Origin: Prorocentrum cordatum
Taxonomy: Eukaryota > Sar > Dinophyceae > Prorocentrales > Prorocentraceae
Length of the DNA: 64,000 nt
Assembly (NCBI GenBank): GCA_963575745.1
Contig: CAUYUJ010020607.1
Coordinates: 62,001-126,000 of the forward strand
Direction: 5' to 3'
In this document: positions 44,107 through 54,806 of the stretch, in pieces
Numbering within the stretch: position 1 is the stretch's first letter
Layout of the letters: each line of letters starts with the position of its first letter
Notes under the pieces: generated by a model
What the model saw: only the letters and a program-made list of their open reading frames with translations
Told to the model about the DNA's origin: nothing
Databases searched by the model: none
Program-made: the position numbers and the translations under genes

Positions 44107-45577
44107 TTGCTACCTGGCCCGGTGGCGGCGCTCTGCGCGGCCTTGGCGGCGGCGGGCCTTGGCGTTCTGCGGGCGCTGGTGCGCGAAGCCGTGGCCGAGG
44201 CGGCGCGTGTGGCCGAGGCGGCGCGTGTGGCGTTCGCAGGGCACTGCAGTGCCCCCCTGCCTGCCACCAGGCGCCGTGCGCGCTCTGCCCAGGCTGCCCG
44301 GCGCGCGTGTGTGCTGCTGGCGGTGGTTTCGGACCCGGCGGAAGCGCCTGTGGAGGTGGCTGCCCTGGCTGGCTGCCCTGGCAGTGGCCATCATTACTGG
44401 GCGCTGGAACGTGTCGACGGAGGCGCCGCCGCGTGCGGCCGTGCCGCAATATGTCGACACGCAACGAGAGATGGCCGAGAACCCGCCTGCTGGTGCAGTT
44501 CGACGACGATGAGTGGACTCATGAACGGTTGTTGCTCTGGGACAGATGATGCTGGAGGGCACGGAGCTGGCTTGAGAGGTGCGACGGGTTCGACGTCTTC
44601 CAGCCGCGCGGGGGGCCCACCTCGGCGCGGACCCCGACGGCGTGGAGGATTGGCACGGCGGCGAGTGCGGCCTGGACTTCGGTGTGCTGGAGGGTGCCCG
44701 GCGCCGCTTGAGGGGCAAACGGTCCCTGGCCGTGGCCCCCCGTCTCCCCAAGTTCCTGGGGGCGAGGCGGCCAGCCGCCCGACGCTGGGCCCGCCGCCGT
44801 TGGCCGACTCGGACTCGGTGTTGCTGGTGGCGGAGGTGGTGGCGGGCGGCGGCTACTGGCTGGGCGACGAGGTGGCGCCCGGCCCCCGCCATGTGGGGGC
44901 GGCGGGCTGACGGCCACCCCGTCCTCTGCGAGCGCGTGCCGGCCAGCGAGGTCATGGACTGGCGGCCCCAGGCCCTTGGCAGTGCTGGGCGCGCGGGCGA
45001 CCCCCTACTGCTTCCCGCCAGCCGAGGGGTCGCAGCCCCGCCTTGCCGACCTCCGCGAGGCGCTTGCCGATCGACTTCGCGAGGCGTGGAGGGCGCGCCC
45101 GCGCCGCGTGGCGTGGAGGTTGGCCTCCTTGCGGGTTGCGTGCGCGCAGTCACCGTGGAGTGGAACGATCAAGGCGTTCGCTCCAAGGAGTGGCGTTGCG
45201 CCGCGGGCGAGAGCAGCGTGGAGGCCCCGGGCGGTTGCGAGCTGCGCGGGGCCAGCTTTGCCCTGCGCACGCAGCATGGCAGAGACCGCAAAACGTGGAT
45301 GAACGATTTCTGCCGGGAGTGCGGAGTGAGCCAGCGAGATCGGGCATGGCGCGAGCTGCGTTGCCTGGTGACGACCTTCTGGCAGGCCGGGAGCTCCGAC
45401 GCCCTGAACCATGGCGGCCTGGCCTGCCTGGAGATGGTGGCGCGTCGAGTGGCTCAGATCAGCGAGGCCCGCCGCGTGGCGCCCAGGCAGCTGGCCGCGT
45501 GGGGGGCCGGCAGGTTCTTGACGGGTGCGAGCGACCCTTTCGACGTGGCGTCGCCCGAGCTCCGCAACTTCGCGCGA
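44107..45577 (+). pseudogene. Degraded gag-like retroelement protein (dinoflagellate type), several frameshifts
   Basis: Pieces of one protein appear in order but in changing frames: an Ala/Val-rich N-terminus (44107-44241); a Cys/Pro-rich strip QCPPACHQAPCALCPGC (44241-44312); a basic stretch and membrane segment WLPWLAALAVAIITGRW with VPQYVDT (44339-44490); VQFDDDEWTHERLLLW (44484-44546); VLLVAEVVAGGGYWLGDE (44800-44907); and a 150-residue block with VEWNDQGVRSKEW and LACLEMVARRVAQI (45125-45577). From memory, this order (membrane anchor, a charged-W-HERLLL motif, then an all-helical block) is a protein type very frequent in dinoflagellate genomes and linked to retroelements. It is not a named family I can cite. 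Each change of frame needs an indel, so the copy is broken. The open frame runs on to 45991 but loses resemblance after about 45577, where another frame looks better. An alternative is an intron-containing host gene. Confidence 0.5.
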
Positions 45578-46060
45578 ATTGGGCTGCCCGCAACGAAGCC
45601 GAGCGCTTTTCGGCCCTGGGTTGCAGCCGGGCGCTGGGGCCGTGCAGCTCGGCCCTGTATGGGCCCTGTCTTGAAGCGCAAGCGGCAGGTCTCCGCCAGG
45701 CTGGTGAGGCGCCTGCCGAGGGTCGGCGTGGCGTTTGCCGAGGGTCGGTCATTTCGACGGCGCGGCGCTTGCGTTTCTGCGAGGCACGAACGGGGAGCGA
45801 CGTTGTTGCGCGAGCGCCAGCGTGGCACAGCAGCGTCATGGCTGCGCTGCGGGAGGGCGGCTCAAGCCCGCCCACGCGCGCCTGGCGGCGGCGGCGTTGG
45901 CGGCGCCGTCGTGTTTCGCCCACTGTTTGGCGCGTGCATGACCTGTGTGGGGGAGCGAGCTGGTTTGTGGCCTTTCAAGTTTATAACCTAATATGCGATA
46001 ATCTAGTGAACCGTATCGTATTGCATGTACACGATATCGTATAATATTTTTGAGCTTCGG
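45578..46060 (+). other. Downstream part of the gag-like relic, AT-rich at its end
   Basis: GC-rich sequence to about 45960 may be the frameshifted C-terminus of the relic (a frame with ANWAARNEAE follows directly). 45975-46050 is abruptly AT-rich with TATCGTATTGCATG and GATATCGTATAATA phrases, a possible 3' boundary. No reverse-transcriptase motif was found behind it. Confidence 0.35.
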
Positions 46061-47540
46061 GTTTGATCGCGAAGCGGGGCCCTCAGTCGGGCCCGCTCAT
46101 GCCCTGTGAGCTTCAGTGGCGAATCTCCAGGGCCTCGCTGGCAACCAAACACGGTTTTCGCCGAGTGTGCGGAGCTCTCTTTGGCCCTGGGGCCCTCCGT
46201 GGTTTTCCGTGCCGCGACGGCGTGCATCCTCTGGCACCCGCATGCGAATCTCATTTGTTCAGACTGCATCCGCGGCTTCTCCCGCGCCTCCCTCCGTTCC
46301 CCTCGCGTCCGCTTCGCGCTTTTGCGTCGTCTCTGGAGTGGCTTTCTGGTGCCCGACCGCCGCGTGAGTCTCTCGGCCGCGCGCCAAACAACGTTTGTCG
46401 GTGCTTTTCGTCGTCGTCCGTCCTCGGCCCCACCCCGCCGCTTGGCGCTGCCCTCCCCTCCCTCTACGCCTCGCCGCTCCGTCGTGCAAGAACCATGGCG
46501 CATGTGCCATTTGCTTCTCGTCCTTCCTTCGTTGAGATTTCGAGCGAGATTGAGCATGTGCGGCTTCCTGCCCCCTCTGGTCGTTTGGCGCCTTGAGCGG
46601 GCCGTTGATTGTTCAGGGGCCGTTTTCGGCGCCTCGTCGGGCCGTCTTGAGGCGTGTCCGAGGGCCCGTCCATCGGCTGCGGGAGGTGGTTCACGGGGGG
46701 CGCCGCAGAGCCTCCCTCCAGAGGGCATGAGAGGGAAGTGGCCTCAGGCGATCTCGGACTCCTTCTGGAGCGTTTGGAGGCGGCGTCGTAAGGTCTGAGG
46801 CGGCTGGGAGACGTTCGGCGGACAACCGCGATGCGACAGATTTTGGCAATGCGATGCAGGAAATCCTCCGCAAGAAGACTGGCAACGACCTGGGCGGGCT
46901 TCCCGCCCGACCCGCCAACTGACTACCCGCGGCCCGCCGGGTGTTGTCGGGGGCGCGAGCGCGACGGCGACTGCCGCGCGGCTGCGAACAGGCTGACGGC
47001 TGGATGCCAGAGTCCAAAGCGTTCCGCCGACGTGGAGCCATGTCAGTGCGCAGTGATTAGACAGGACGACAAGCAGCTCCTGGGCGAGCAAAATGTTTAC
47101 ATGGGTCCAGGGGGACGTGCGGCTACGATATCCTAGTCGAATGAGCTGTGGCATGCCCTGGTGTGATTGCCTCGGTGTGCCGCTTGTATTCGAAGATTCG
47201 CATCGGGACTTTGGCTGCGCGCGCACTCTTGCGCTGAACAATGCGGGGGAGGGGCGTTTGTATCAACGGCGTGGCTCGGCGCGACCGGCCTCTGCCACGG
47301 CGCGCCCCCGAATTTGCAGAGCCGCGAAGGGCTCCGCGCTGGCAGAAATGCCGGGGCCGCGGGGATGCGCAAGCGGGCCCAGGCCCAAAGCGCACGCGTT
47401 GACCACCGATGTAGTGTCTTTCCTGCGAGCTGCCAGCGCCCATCCGTGGCGCCTTGCCTGAAAGCCTTTCGTTTTCATTTGTGCTGAGCTCGGGGTCAGC
47501 CTGAGCAGGCCCAGGAGTCAACCGCAAATGTCTTCGCCCA
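46061..47540. other. Unassigned GC-rich sequence
   Basis: Overlapping open frames of up to 241 codons on both strands reflect high GC. I see no domain. A short 11-bp-type patch (GGGCCGTTTTCGGCGCCTCG) lies at 46615-46660. Confidence 0.35.
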
Positions 47541-48105
47541 GCTTTTCGGCCCTCTCTGGGCCATTCTGGAGGTCTTTGGGGTGGGCCCTCTTAGGACCGT
47601 TCCGGGGCCATCTTGGAGGACGTCGATAAAAGCAGGGCGGCGTTAATCAGGCCCCCCCATTGAAACTCGAGTGAAGTATGATGGCCCTCTTGGGGCGTTC
47701 TTGGAAGGCCTCGGGCTTTCTTGGTGTCGCATGGGAGCTCTTCTATTCCCCTTCTGGGGCTCTCTTTAGCGATCTTAAACCCACCTTGCGACCTCTAAGG
47801 CCAATCGGAAGCAACACAACGAGAATATGAAACGCACTCAACAACGGTATGTGTCTGTTGTTTTTGGCCTCTCGGGGTATCCTGGATGGTCGCATTGGTC
47901 GCTTGGAGCCGCCTTGAGGCTGTTCTGGGCCTTCTAGTGTCATTCTGGAGGCCATCTTGAGTAATCAGTGTGTACTTTGCACCATTTTGGAGGCCACCTT
48001 TTGCACTTTGTGGCCATCTTGGGCTACAGTCAACGCGCCAGTGAGGACGGGCGCCTTCATCTAGGCAGCCCTTGTGTTCTTGCCTCTGCGGCCCGTCCTG
48101 TGTCG
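47541..48105 (+). repeat. Degenerate 11-bp-type GGCCTCTTGGG repeat
   Basis: GGCCCTCTCTGGGCC, GGCCCTCTTGGGGCG and GGCCATCTTGGAGG units, strongly diverged, with unique stretches at 47800-47870 and 48020-48105. Confidence 0.6.
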
Positions 48106-50241
48106 TTTTTACCTAACAGCGAAGACTGATAGGTTTCTAGTTGACTCAAAAGAGCTCACAGATCACTCCACAGGGGGGTCCGGGCAGGTGTTGGGGAGTT
48201 GCCGGGCGGCAGGGTGCCGGGCTCGTTTTTCACCAACAGTCACACACTTCGTGCTCTTCGACTTCCCAGAACTCCATTCCCAGGCCACATTCTGAATACC
48301 CGGATGCAACAGTCACACACTTCGTGCTCTTCGAGATCCCAGAACGCCATTCCCGGGCCACATTTAGAATAACCGGATGCAACAGTCACACACTTCGTGC
48401 TCTTCGACATCCCAGAACGCCATTCCCGGGCTACATTTTGGATGCCCGGATGCAACAGTCACACACTTCGTGCTCTTCGAGTTCCCAGAACTCCATTCCC
48501 GGGCCACATTTTGGATGCCCGGAGCCAACTGTAGGCCACTTCGTGCTCTTCGAGTTCCCAGAACTCCATTCCCGGGCCACATTTTGAATGCCCGGAGCCA
48601 ACTGTAGGCCACTTCGTGGTCTTCGAGTTCCCAGAACTCCATTCCTGGGCATGATTTTGAATGCCCGGAGCCAACTGTAGGCCACTTCGTGTTCTTCGAG
48701 TTCCCAGAATTCCATTCCCTGGCCACATTTTGAATGCTGAGGCAGGCTGATGCTGAGGCTGAGGCAGGCTGAGGCAGGCTGAGGCTGAGGCCGAAGCTGA
48801 AGGCAGACTGAGGCTGAGGCTGAAGCAGGCTGAGGCTGATGCAGGCTGAGGCTGAGGCAGGCTGAGGCTGAGGCTGAGGCTGATGCAGGCTGAGGCTGAG
48901 GCAGGCTGAGACTGAAGCCGAGGCTGAAGGCAGATTGAGGCTGAGGCTGAAGCAGGCCGAGGCTGAGGCTGAGGCTGAGGCAGGCTGAGGCTGAGGCTGA
49001 GGCAGGCTGATGCTGAGGCAGGCTGAGGCTGAGGCTGAGGCTGATGCAGGCTGAGGCTGAGGCAGGCTGAGGCTGAGGCCGAGGCTGAAGGCAGACTGAG
49101 GCTGAGGCTGAAGCAGGCTGAGGCTGAGGCTGAGGCAGGCTGAGGCTGAGGCTGAGGCTGAGGCAGGCTGAGGCTGAGGCAGGCTGAGGCTGAGGCTGAT
49201 GCAGGCTGAGGCAGAGGCAGGCTGAGACTGAAGCCGAGGCTGAAGGCAGATTGAGGCTGAGGCTGAGGCAGAGGCAGGCTGAGGCTGCGGCTGAGGCAGG
49301 CTGATGCTGAGGCAGGCTGAGGCTGAGGCTGAGGCTGATGCAGGCCGAGGCTGAGGCAGCCTGAGGCTGAGGCCGAGGCTGAAGGCAGACTGAGGCTGAG
49401 GCTGAAGCAGGCTGAGGCTGAGGCTGAGGCAGGCTGAGGCTGAGGCTGAGGCAGGCTGATGCTGAGCCAGGCTGAGGCTGAGGCTGAGGCTCATGCAGGC
49501 TGAGGCTGAGGCCGAGGCCGAGGCCGAGGCTGAAGGCAGACTGAGCTGAGGCTGAAGCAGGCTGAGGCTGAGGCTGAGGCAGGCTGAGGCTGAGGCTGAG
49601 GCAGGCTGAGGCTGAGGCTGAGGCTGATGCAGGCTGAGGCTGAGGCAGGCTGAGGCTGAGGCCGAGGCTGAAGGCAGACTGAGGCTGAGGCTGAAGCAGG
49701 CTGAGGCTGAGGCTGAGGCTGAGGCTGAGCTGAGGCAGGCTGAGGCTGAGGCTGAGGCTGATGCAGGCTGAGGCTGAGGCAGGCTGAGGCTGAGGCCGAG
49801 GCTGAAGGCAGACTGAGGCTGAGGCTGAAGCAGGCTGAGGCTGAGGCTGGCTGAGGCTGAGGCTGAGGCTGAGGCTGAGGCTGAGGCTGAGGCTGAGGCT
49901 GAGGCTGAGGCTGAGGCTGAGGCTGAGGCTGAGGCAGGCTGAGGCTGAGGCTGAGGCTGAGGCAGGCTGAGGCTGAGGCTGAGGCCGAGGCTGCAGGCAG
50001 ACTCAGGCTGATGCAGGAGCAGGCTGAGGCTGAGGCAGGCTGAAGCTGAGGCTGAGGCTGATGCTGAGGCAGGCTGAGGCTGAGGCTGAGGCTAATGCAG
50101 GCCTCTGCGACTGTCATCGCGAATGCGACTACGACTGCGAAAACAGCAGAACTCTACAACTGGATTCTCATCTGAATCTTAAGGGGGATGCTTCCAGATA
50201 TGCTCCTACACATCGCTGTTAGGTTGCTTTGCCGGGATAAT
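48106..50241 (-). mobile_element. ~2.1-kb element with 12-bp terminal inverted repeats, copy 2 of an inverted pair
   Basis: Reverse complement of 20297-22310. Terminal repeats ACCTAACAGCGA at 48111-48122 and TCGCTGTTAGGT at 50213-50224 are perfect. Homology continues through TTTTT on the left and TTGCTTTGCCGGGATAAT on the right, then ends. Internal order is mirrored: ~73-bp units at 48235-48730, hexamer array at 48735-50100, unique lead at 50100-50212. The hexamer array is longer than in copy 1, as expected for a slippage-prone tract. No transposase frame is present, so mobility would need an outside enzyme. Confidence 0.75.
48735..50100 (-). repeat. AGGCTG hexamer array inside copy 2
   Basis: GAGGCTGAGGCTG with regular GGCAGGCTGA, GAAGCAGGC, GAAGGCAGACTGA and GAGGCCGAGG interruptions. 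It is the complement of the array at 20440-21685. Confidence 0.97.
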
Positions 50242-50690
50242 CATTGGTCGCCCGCCGCCCAAGACATCCCTTCGGCCTCCGAGGGTCTTGCGTCCTCACC
50301 GCCCATCTTGATACACGCTTTGGTTGTTTTTCGGACGTCTAATGAGTCCTGGTCACGACCCCAGGGGATGGTGTAGGAAGGGTAAACTCCTCCCTGATTG
50401 AAGAACATGGAGCCTGAAACAAATACTCTTCGAGGGCTGGTGGGGTTGCGTCCGAGAGCGGGCGGAAAAAGGTATTCCGACATGACTTCGCCTCCTGCTC
50501 CTGCCGCTGGCCCCCTCTCTACCAGTGTGGGAAATGTCAGAGTCGCGTCGGTGCGTCTCGGCGCTGCCTTGGCGGATCTGGGAACATCATGCGGGGGTGG
50601 ATAGGAATCATCAACGCATGGTGAGACGCTTGGGTTATCCGAGTGGCCTTCGGCCCATCTTGCAACAGTGCCTGAGTTGAGGCCTCTTGT
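50242..50690. other. Unassigned sequence
   Basis: Mixed composition, no gene recognised. This sequence is not shared with the flank of copy 1, which fixes the element boundary. Confidence 0.4.
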
Positions 50691-51245
50691 CTATGTGTTG
50701 GGGTGTCGTGGGAAGCCCCAAGACGGCCTCTTCGAGGCGGTTTGGGCGCCTCTTGGGGGCCTTCTGGGGCCTCGTGGGGTGTCTTTTGGGCCTCTTGGAG
50801 GCCTCTTGGGCGCGTCTCGGGCGCCTCTTTGGGCTTGTCGGCGGCCTCTTGGGGCCTCCTGGGGGCTTCTCGGGGCACAGATGTCGAATGTTCGGTTCGT
50901 GGTCTCCTACCTGGGCCCCTCTTGGGGCTGTCTTGGGGCCCTCTTGGGCCGTCTTGAGCGCCGCTTGGGCCATCTTGGAGCCCTGTTGGGCCGTCTTGGG
51001 GCCCTCTTGGAGGCGCCTTGGGCTGTCTTGGGGCGGAATTGAAGGCTTCCTGAGCCGTCTTGGAGCGTCGGAAAACCGAACATGCGAGAAGGCCAACATC
51101 TTTCAAACACGTTCGTAAAATCTGCGCTTGTGGCCTTGGTGCTCTCTCGGGAGGCCTCCTGGAGAGCTCTTGGGGCCTCTTTGGGCCCCCTTGGGCCGTC
51201 TTGGAACCATCTTCGGGCGCCTTGGAGCACTCTTGGCCTCGGCAA
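50691..51245 (+). repeat. 11-bp-periodic GGCCTCTTGGG block
   Basis: GGGGGCCTTCTGGGGCC, GGCCTCTTGGAGGCC and GGGCCGTCTTGGGGCCC units. An AT-richer core lies at 51075-51130 with GCGAGAAGGCCAACATCTTT, nearly identical to the 5.87-kb core. Confidence 0.88.
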
Positions 51246-51590
51246 TGCGAACATGGCGTCATTTGCAAAAGGTTTTCATGGCTTCGGGGACGTGAGTATG
51301 GTGTACCTTAGAAGGGCTTGTTTCCGCGGGCATACTTTGGCCTCGCGGATGCAACAATTGTGTAGTGTACGAGGGTTCGCGGCCTCGGGGACGCGAATCT
51401 GGTGGAATTTACAAGGGATTATGGCCTTGGGGCCGCGAATCTTATGGATTTTTTTGTCCCGCGCCCCCCCTATGATTCCAGAGAGCGCGATCCTGGCGTG
51501 GTAAATTTGATCCTTTTCTGGGCTCCCCCCAATCGCGCGGACTTCAACGATTCACAGTAGGAAGCAGAACGCAGGGCTGTAACATTGGAG
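51246..51590 (+). repeat. Degenerate ~65-bp repeat (GGCCTCGGGGACGCGAAT type)
   Basis: ATGGCTTCGGGGACGTGAGT, TTGGCCTCGCGGATGC, CGGCCTCGGGGACGCGAATC and TGGCCTTGGGGCCGCGAATC at about 51279, 51337, 51379 and 51421, each followed by a short AT-rich stretch. Similar words occur at 36650-36850 and 61920-62010. Confidence 0.6.
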
Positions 51591-51924
51591 ACTTGGAACT
51601 GCAACTGGTGCAAGGAGCAGCACACTTCGGCCTGCAGCCTGATGGCCCCACAAAGTGGGCTGGCGGATTCTAGACGCTTCGCGTAACCCCACTAGGGCTG
51701 TCTGAGTGGGCCGGCCGGCCGCGCCTGTCTTAGCTAATTCGCCTAGTTCGTGTCCCGGACTTTGCTTTCGCCGCCTGACCGTCGTCTCGTGGCCGCGACC
51801 AAAAAGTAACCCCACTAGCCTGTCCAGAGACGGTGCCCAGGCGAGTTGCCCTGATCAGGGATGTGGAAGAGCATGCAATGAAACAGCGGGCTGGGGACGT
51901 CGTCGTACCACAAGAGGGGGGCGA
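51591..51924 (+). repeat. Dispersed repeat sharing phrases with 62440-62515
   Basis: TTCTAGACGCTTCGCGTAAC at 51669 and CCAGAGACGGTGCCCAGGCG with TTGCCCTGATCAGGG at 51826-51858 are matched at 62439-62500 (CTAGAGGCTTCGCGTAACCC, CCAGAGACGATGCCCAG, TTGCCTCGATCAGGG). The 120 extra bases here repeat the GTAACCCCACTAG word twice. Function unknown. Confidence 0.65.
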
Positions 51925-52140
51925 TGGAGGAGGAATCGGAGGAGGACGAGCGGGTGGGGGAGGGGGAGGCGGAGGAACATGCGGAGGAAAAGGAGGAGGA
52001 GGAGGAGGAGGAGGAGGAGGAGGAGGAGGAGGAGGAGGAGGAGGCCGAGGAGGAGGAGGAGGAGGAGGAGGAGGAGGACGAGGAGGAGGAGGAGGAGGAC
52101 GAGGAGAGGAGCAGGAGGAGGAGGAGAAGGGCGAGCAGAA
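51925..52140 (+). repeat. GAG trinucleotide tract
   Basis: GAGGAGGAG with GGAGGCGGAGG and GAGGACGAGG interruptions. Glu-, Gly- and Arg-rich frames are repeat artefacts. Confidence 0.97.
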
Positions 52141-52307
52141 TGGCCAGAGGCCTCTTGGATGCCTTTCGGGGTCTCTTCGGATGTGTCTTGAAAGCTTATG
52201 TGAGTCCTCTGGAGCGTCTTGGGGGCCTCCTGGCGGTCTTGGTGACCTCTGAGAGACAGCGTGCCAGTGAATGGCCCTGAAGACACAAACGGGTGTGTTC
52301 TCGCAGA
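52141..52307 (+). repeat. Short 11-bp-type repeat patch
   Basis: GGCCTCTTGGATGCC and CGTCTTGGGGGCCTCCTGG units join the GAG tract to the composite element. Confidence 0.6.
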
Positions 52308-52520
52308 ACCTCCCCCCCCTGCCCCTTCAGAGGGGGGATGAGATTTTCGACCCCCCCATCCCTTCCCCCCTTAATGGGGGGGGTTCCCCCCCCCTTGAGG
52401 GGGGAGGTCCGGGCCCCCCCCCCTCCCCCCCTTGGCGCTGGAAAGGGGAGGGGGTCGAAACCTCCTCCCCCCCTCCCCCCCTTTGCGCCGAACAAGGGGC
52501 TGGGGAGGGGGCCTCTCCGG

Positions 52521-54000
52521 TAGTGAGTAGAGAGTAGAGTGTTTTGAGTAGCGATTGGTGAGTAGTGTAGTGCGCAGTGAGTCGTGAGTGGTGAGTAGTG
52601 AGTAGTGGGTAATGGGTAGTGACAGTAGTGATTAGCGCGTAGAGATTAGTGAGTAGTGAGTAGTGGGTAGTGAGTAGTGGGAAGGAAACAGTGAATAAGG
52701 AATTGTGAGTAGTGAGTAGTGACGAGTGAGTAGTGTGTAGTGCGTAGTGCATAGTGAGTAGTCCGCAGGGAGTAGGGGTGAAGGAGTAGACAGTAGCGAC
52801 TAGCGAGGAGTGAGTAGTGAGTAGTGAGTAGTCAGTAGTGCGCAGTGAGTAGAGAGTAGTGAGTGGTGAGTAGCGAGTAGCGAGTAGCGAGTAGGGAGGA
52901 GCGAGTAGGGAGTAGCGAGTAGCGAGCAGTGGGTAGTGAGTAGCAAGTAGGGGTTGTGAGTAGTGAGTAGTGAGGAGGGAGTAGTCAGGAGTGTGTAGTG
53001 AGTAGTGAGTAGTGAGTAGTGCGTAGCGAGTAGGGCGTAGCGAATAGTGAGTACAGAGTAGTGAGTAGTGAATTGTGGGTAGTGAGTAGGGAGTAGTGAG
53101 TAGTGAGTAGTGCGTAGTGCGAAGCGAGGAGTCGGTATTGGCTAGTGGGTAGTGAGTAGGGAGTAGCGAGTATAAATTAGTGTAGTGAGTAGTGAGTCGT
53201 GAGTAGTGAGTAGTGAGTAGCGCCTTGCGACTAGTGACTAGGGAGTAGGGAGTAGGCAGTAGTGAGTGGTGGGTAGCGAGTGTTGCGTATTCGGTAGTGA
53301 ATAAGTCGTATTGGGTGGCGAGTAGCGGATAGTGAGTAGTGAGTTGTTGGCTGTGCGTGGTGAGTCGTGAATGGTGAGTTCTCAGTAGTAAATAGTGGAT
53401 AGTGCAGTGAGTAGTGCTTAGTGAGTAGTGAGTAGTGGGCGGTGAGCAGTGTTCATTGACTAGAGTGAATATTGAGTACTGGGTGGTGAGTAGTGAGTAG
53501 TGAGTCGGGAGTAGTGATTGATTCGGCAGTAGAAAGTAGTGAGTAGTGGGTAGTGGGTAGTGAATAGTGCGTATTGGGTAGCGAGTAGGGCGTAGGGAGT
53601 GGCGAGTAGTGAGCAGTGAGTAGTGAGTACTGTGTAGGGAGTAGGGAGTGGCGAGTAGCGAGTAGTGGATAGTGAATAGTGAGTTGTGGGCACTGAGTAG
53701 TGAGTAGTGAAGTGTGAGTAGTGAGTGGTGGATAGTGGTTAGTGGGTAGTGGGTAGTGGTTTATGATTAGTGAATAGTTGGTAGTGATTTGTGTTTTAGT
53801 GCGTAGTCAGTATGGAGTAGTGGGTAGCGAGTAGTGCGTAGTTTGTAGTGAGTAGTGAGTAGGGAGTAGGGAGTAGGGAGTAGGGAGTAGTGCGTCGTGC
53901 GTAGTGAGTCGTGAGTAGTGAGTAGGGAGTAGTGAGAAGTGAGTAGTGAGTAGCGGGTAGTGAATTGTGGGTAATGAGTGCGTAATGAGTAGTGAGTACT
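52521..54000 (+). repeat. Degenerate (GTAGTGA)n minisatellite of composite copy 2
   Basis: The same 7-mer and variants as 3136-4505, about 1.5 kb. Interruptions do not line up with copy 1, indicating separate slippage histories. Confidence 0.95.
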
Positions 54001-54003
54001 GTT

Positions 54004-54066
54004 TGGGGCTAGGGTCGGGGTTAGGGTTAGGGGTTAGGGTAAGGGTGAGGATTAGTGTTAGGGGTG
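54004..54066 (+). repeat. Interstitial TTAGGG-like tract
   Basis: GGTTAGGGTTAGGGGTTAGG then GTAAGGGTGAGGATTAG. Closer to a telomeric repeat than copy 1, but only about 60 bases and flanked by other modules. Confidence 0.75.
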
Positions 54067-54345
54067 GTTGGGGTCGGGTTCCGGAGACCCGGGGCGCCGT
54101 GGCGAAAGGGGGGGGGTCCAATTTGGCGGCCAAAGGGGGGGAGTGGGTGTGGGGTTCGGACCCCCCCCCCTTTTTGAAAGGGGGGGAGGGGGGGTCCCCG
54201 ACGACGGACCTGGAAAGGGGGGTTGGGGGTTCCCGACGACGGATCGGGAAAGGGGGGAGGGGGGGGTTCCCAACGACGGATCGGGGAAATGGGGGGGGGT
54301 CCCAAACCCTCTCCCCCTTGGGGCCATCCAGCGGCGCGCCCTCCC

Positions 54346-54490
54346 TCTAAGAGCGTCTTGGGTGCCCCTGGGAAGCATCCTGTAGCCACTTGGCGGTCTC
54401 TTGGGGGCCTCTTGGGGACCTCCTGGAGGCCTCTTGCGGCCTCCTGGGCGGCTCTCGGGGGCCCTCCTGGGGCACCCTGGCGTCGACGAC
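54346..54490 (+). repeat. Short 11-bp-type repeat patch
   Basis: GGCGGTCTCTTGGGGGCC, CTCTTGGGGACCTCC and TGGAGGCCTCTTGCGGCC units directly after the composite element. Confidence 0.75.
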
Positions 54491-54640
54491 GACTTCCCCG
54501 ACGACGGTGGTCCTCTCCTGGACGGCGGCGGCCCCGTCGACGACGCTGCCCCGGCCGGCGCAGCGGCGACCCTGGTCTGCGGGACTGGGAAACGGCGGCG
54601 CCAGGACGGCCAACGCGGCTCCTGCGGCGACCCTACCTCC
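54491..54640. other. Unassigned GC-rich sequence
   Basis: CGACGACG-rich unique DNA; no gene is recognised. Confidence 0.35.
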
Positions 54641-54806
54641 CCTTGCAAAAAGCAACTGGTGTTTTTCTACACACCTCCCCCCCAACCCCCCAATTTCAAT
54701 GTTCAATGCGGTGCCGATTTTTTCTCGACCTTGGCCGGTCGCGCGATCAGCATTGAAATGGGGGGCCGGGGGGCTCGCCAAACACCAGATGCTTTTCGCA
54801 CGGGGT
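54639..54806. repeat. Long imperfect hairpin (MITE-like), ~60-base arms
   Basis: CCCCTTGCAAAAAGCAACTGG at 54639-54659 is the near complement of CCAGATGCTTTTCGCACGGGG at 54784-54804, and CCCCCCAATTTCAATG at 54686-54701 the near complement of CATTGAAATGGGGGG at 54750-54764. The arms face each other across a ~48-base centre that holds the GGCCGGTCGCGCG word. Two separate paired blocks in the right order make chance unlikely. Confidence 0.75.

Larger units (their letters stand above)
52308..54345 (+). repeat. Composite element copy 2: G/C runs, 7-mer array, telomere-like tract, ACGACGG units
   Basis: Module order matches 2985-4880: C/G runs with TTGGCGCTGGAAAGG at 52432; (GTAGTGA)n from 52521 to 54000; TTAGGG-like tract; CCCCCTTTTTGAAAGGGG; three CGACGACGGATCGGG-type units; and an end at CCATCCAGCGGCGC (54324). 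Copy 2 has an extra pair of C/G blocks at its start and a longer array. The shared borders argue that the whole composite was duplicated or moved as one unit. Confidence 0.85.

Noticed and set aside
54004-54066. True telomere or chromosome end
   Set aside because: Only about 60 bases of degenerate TTAGGG-like sequence, flanked on both sides by other repeats.
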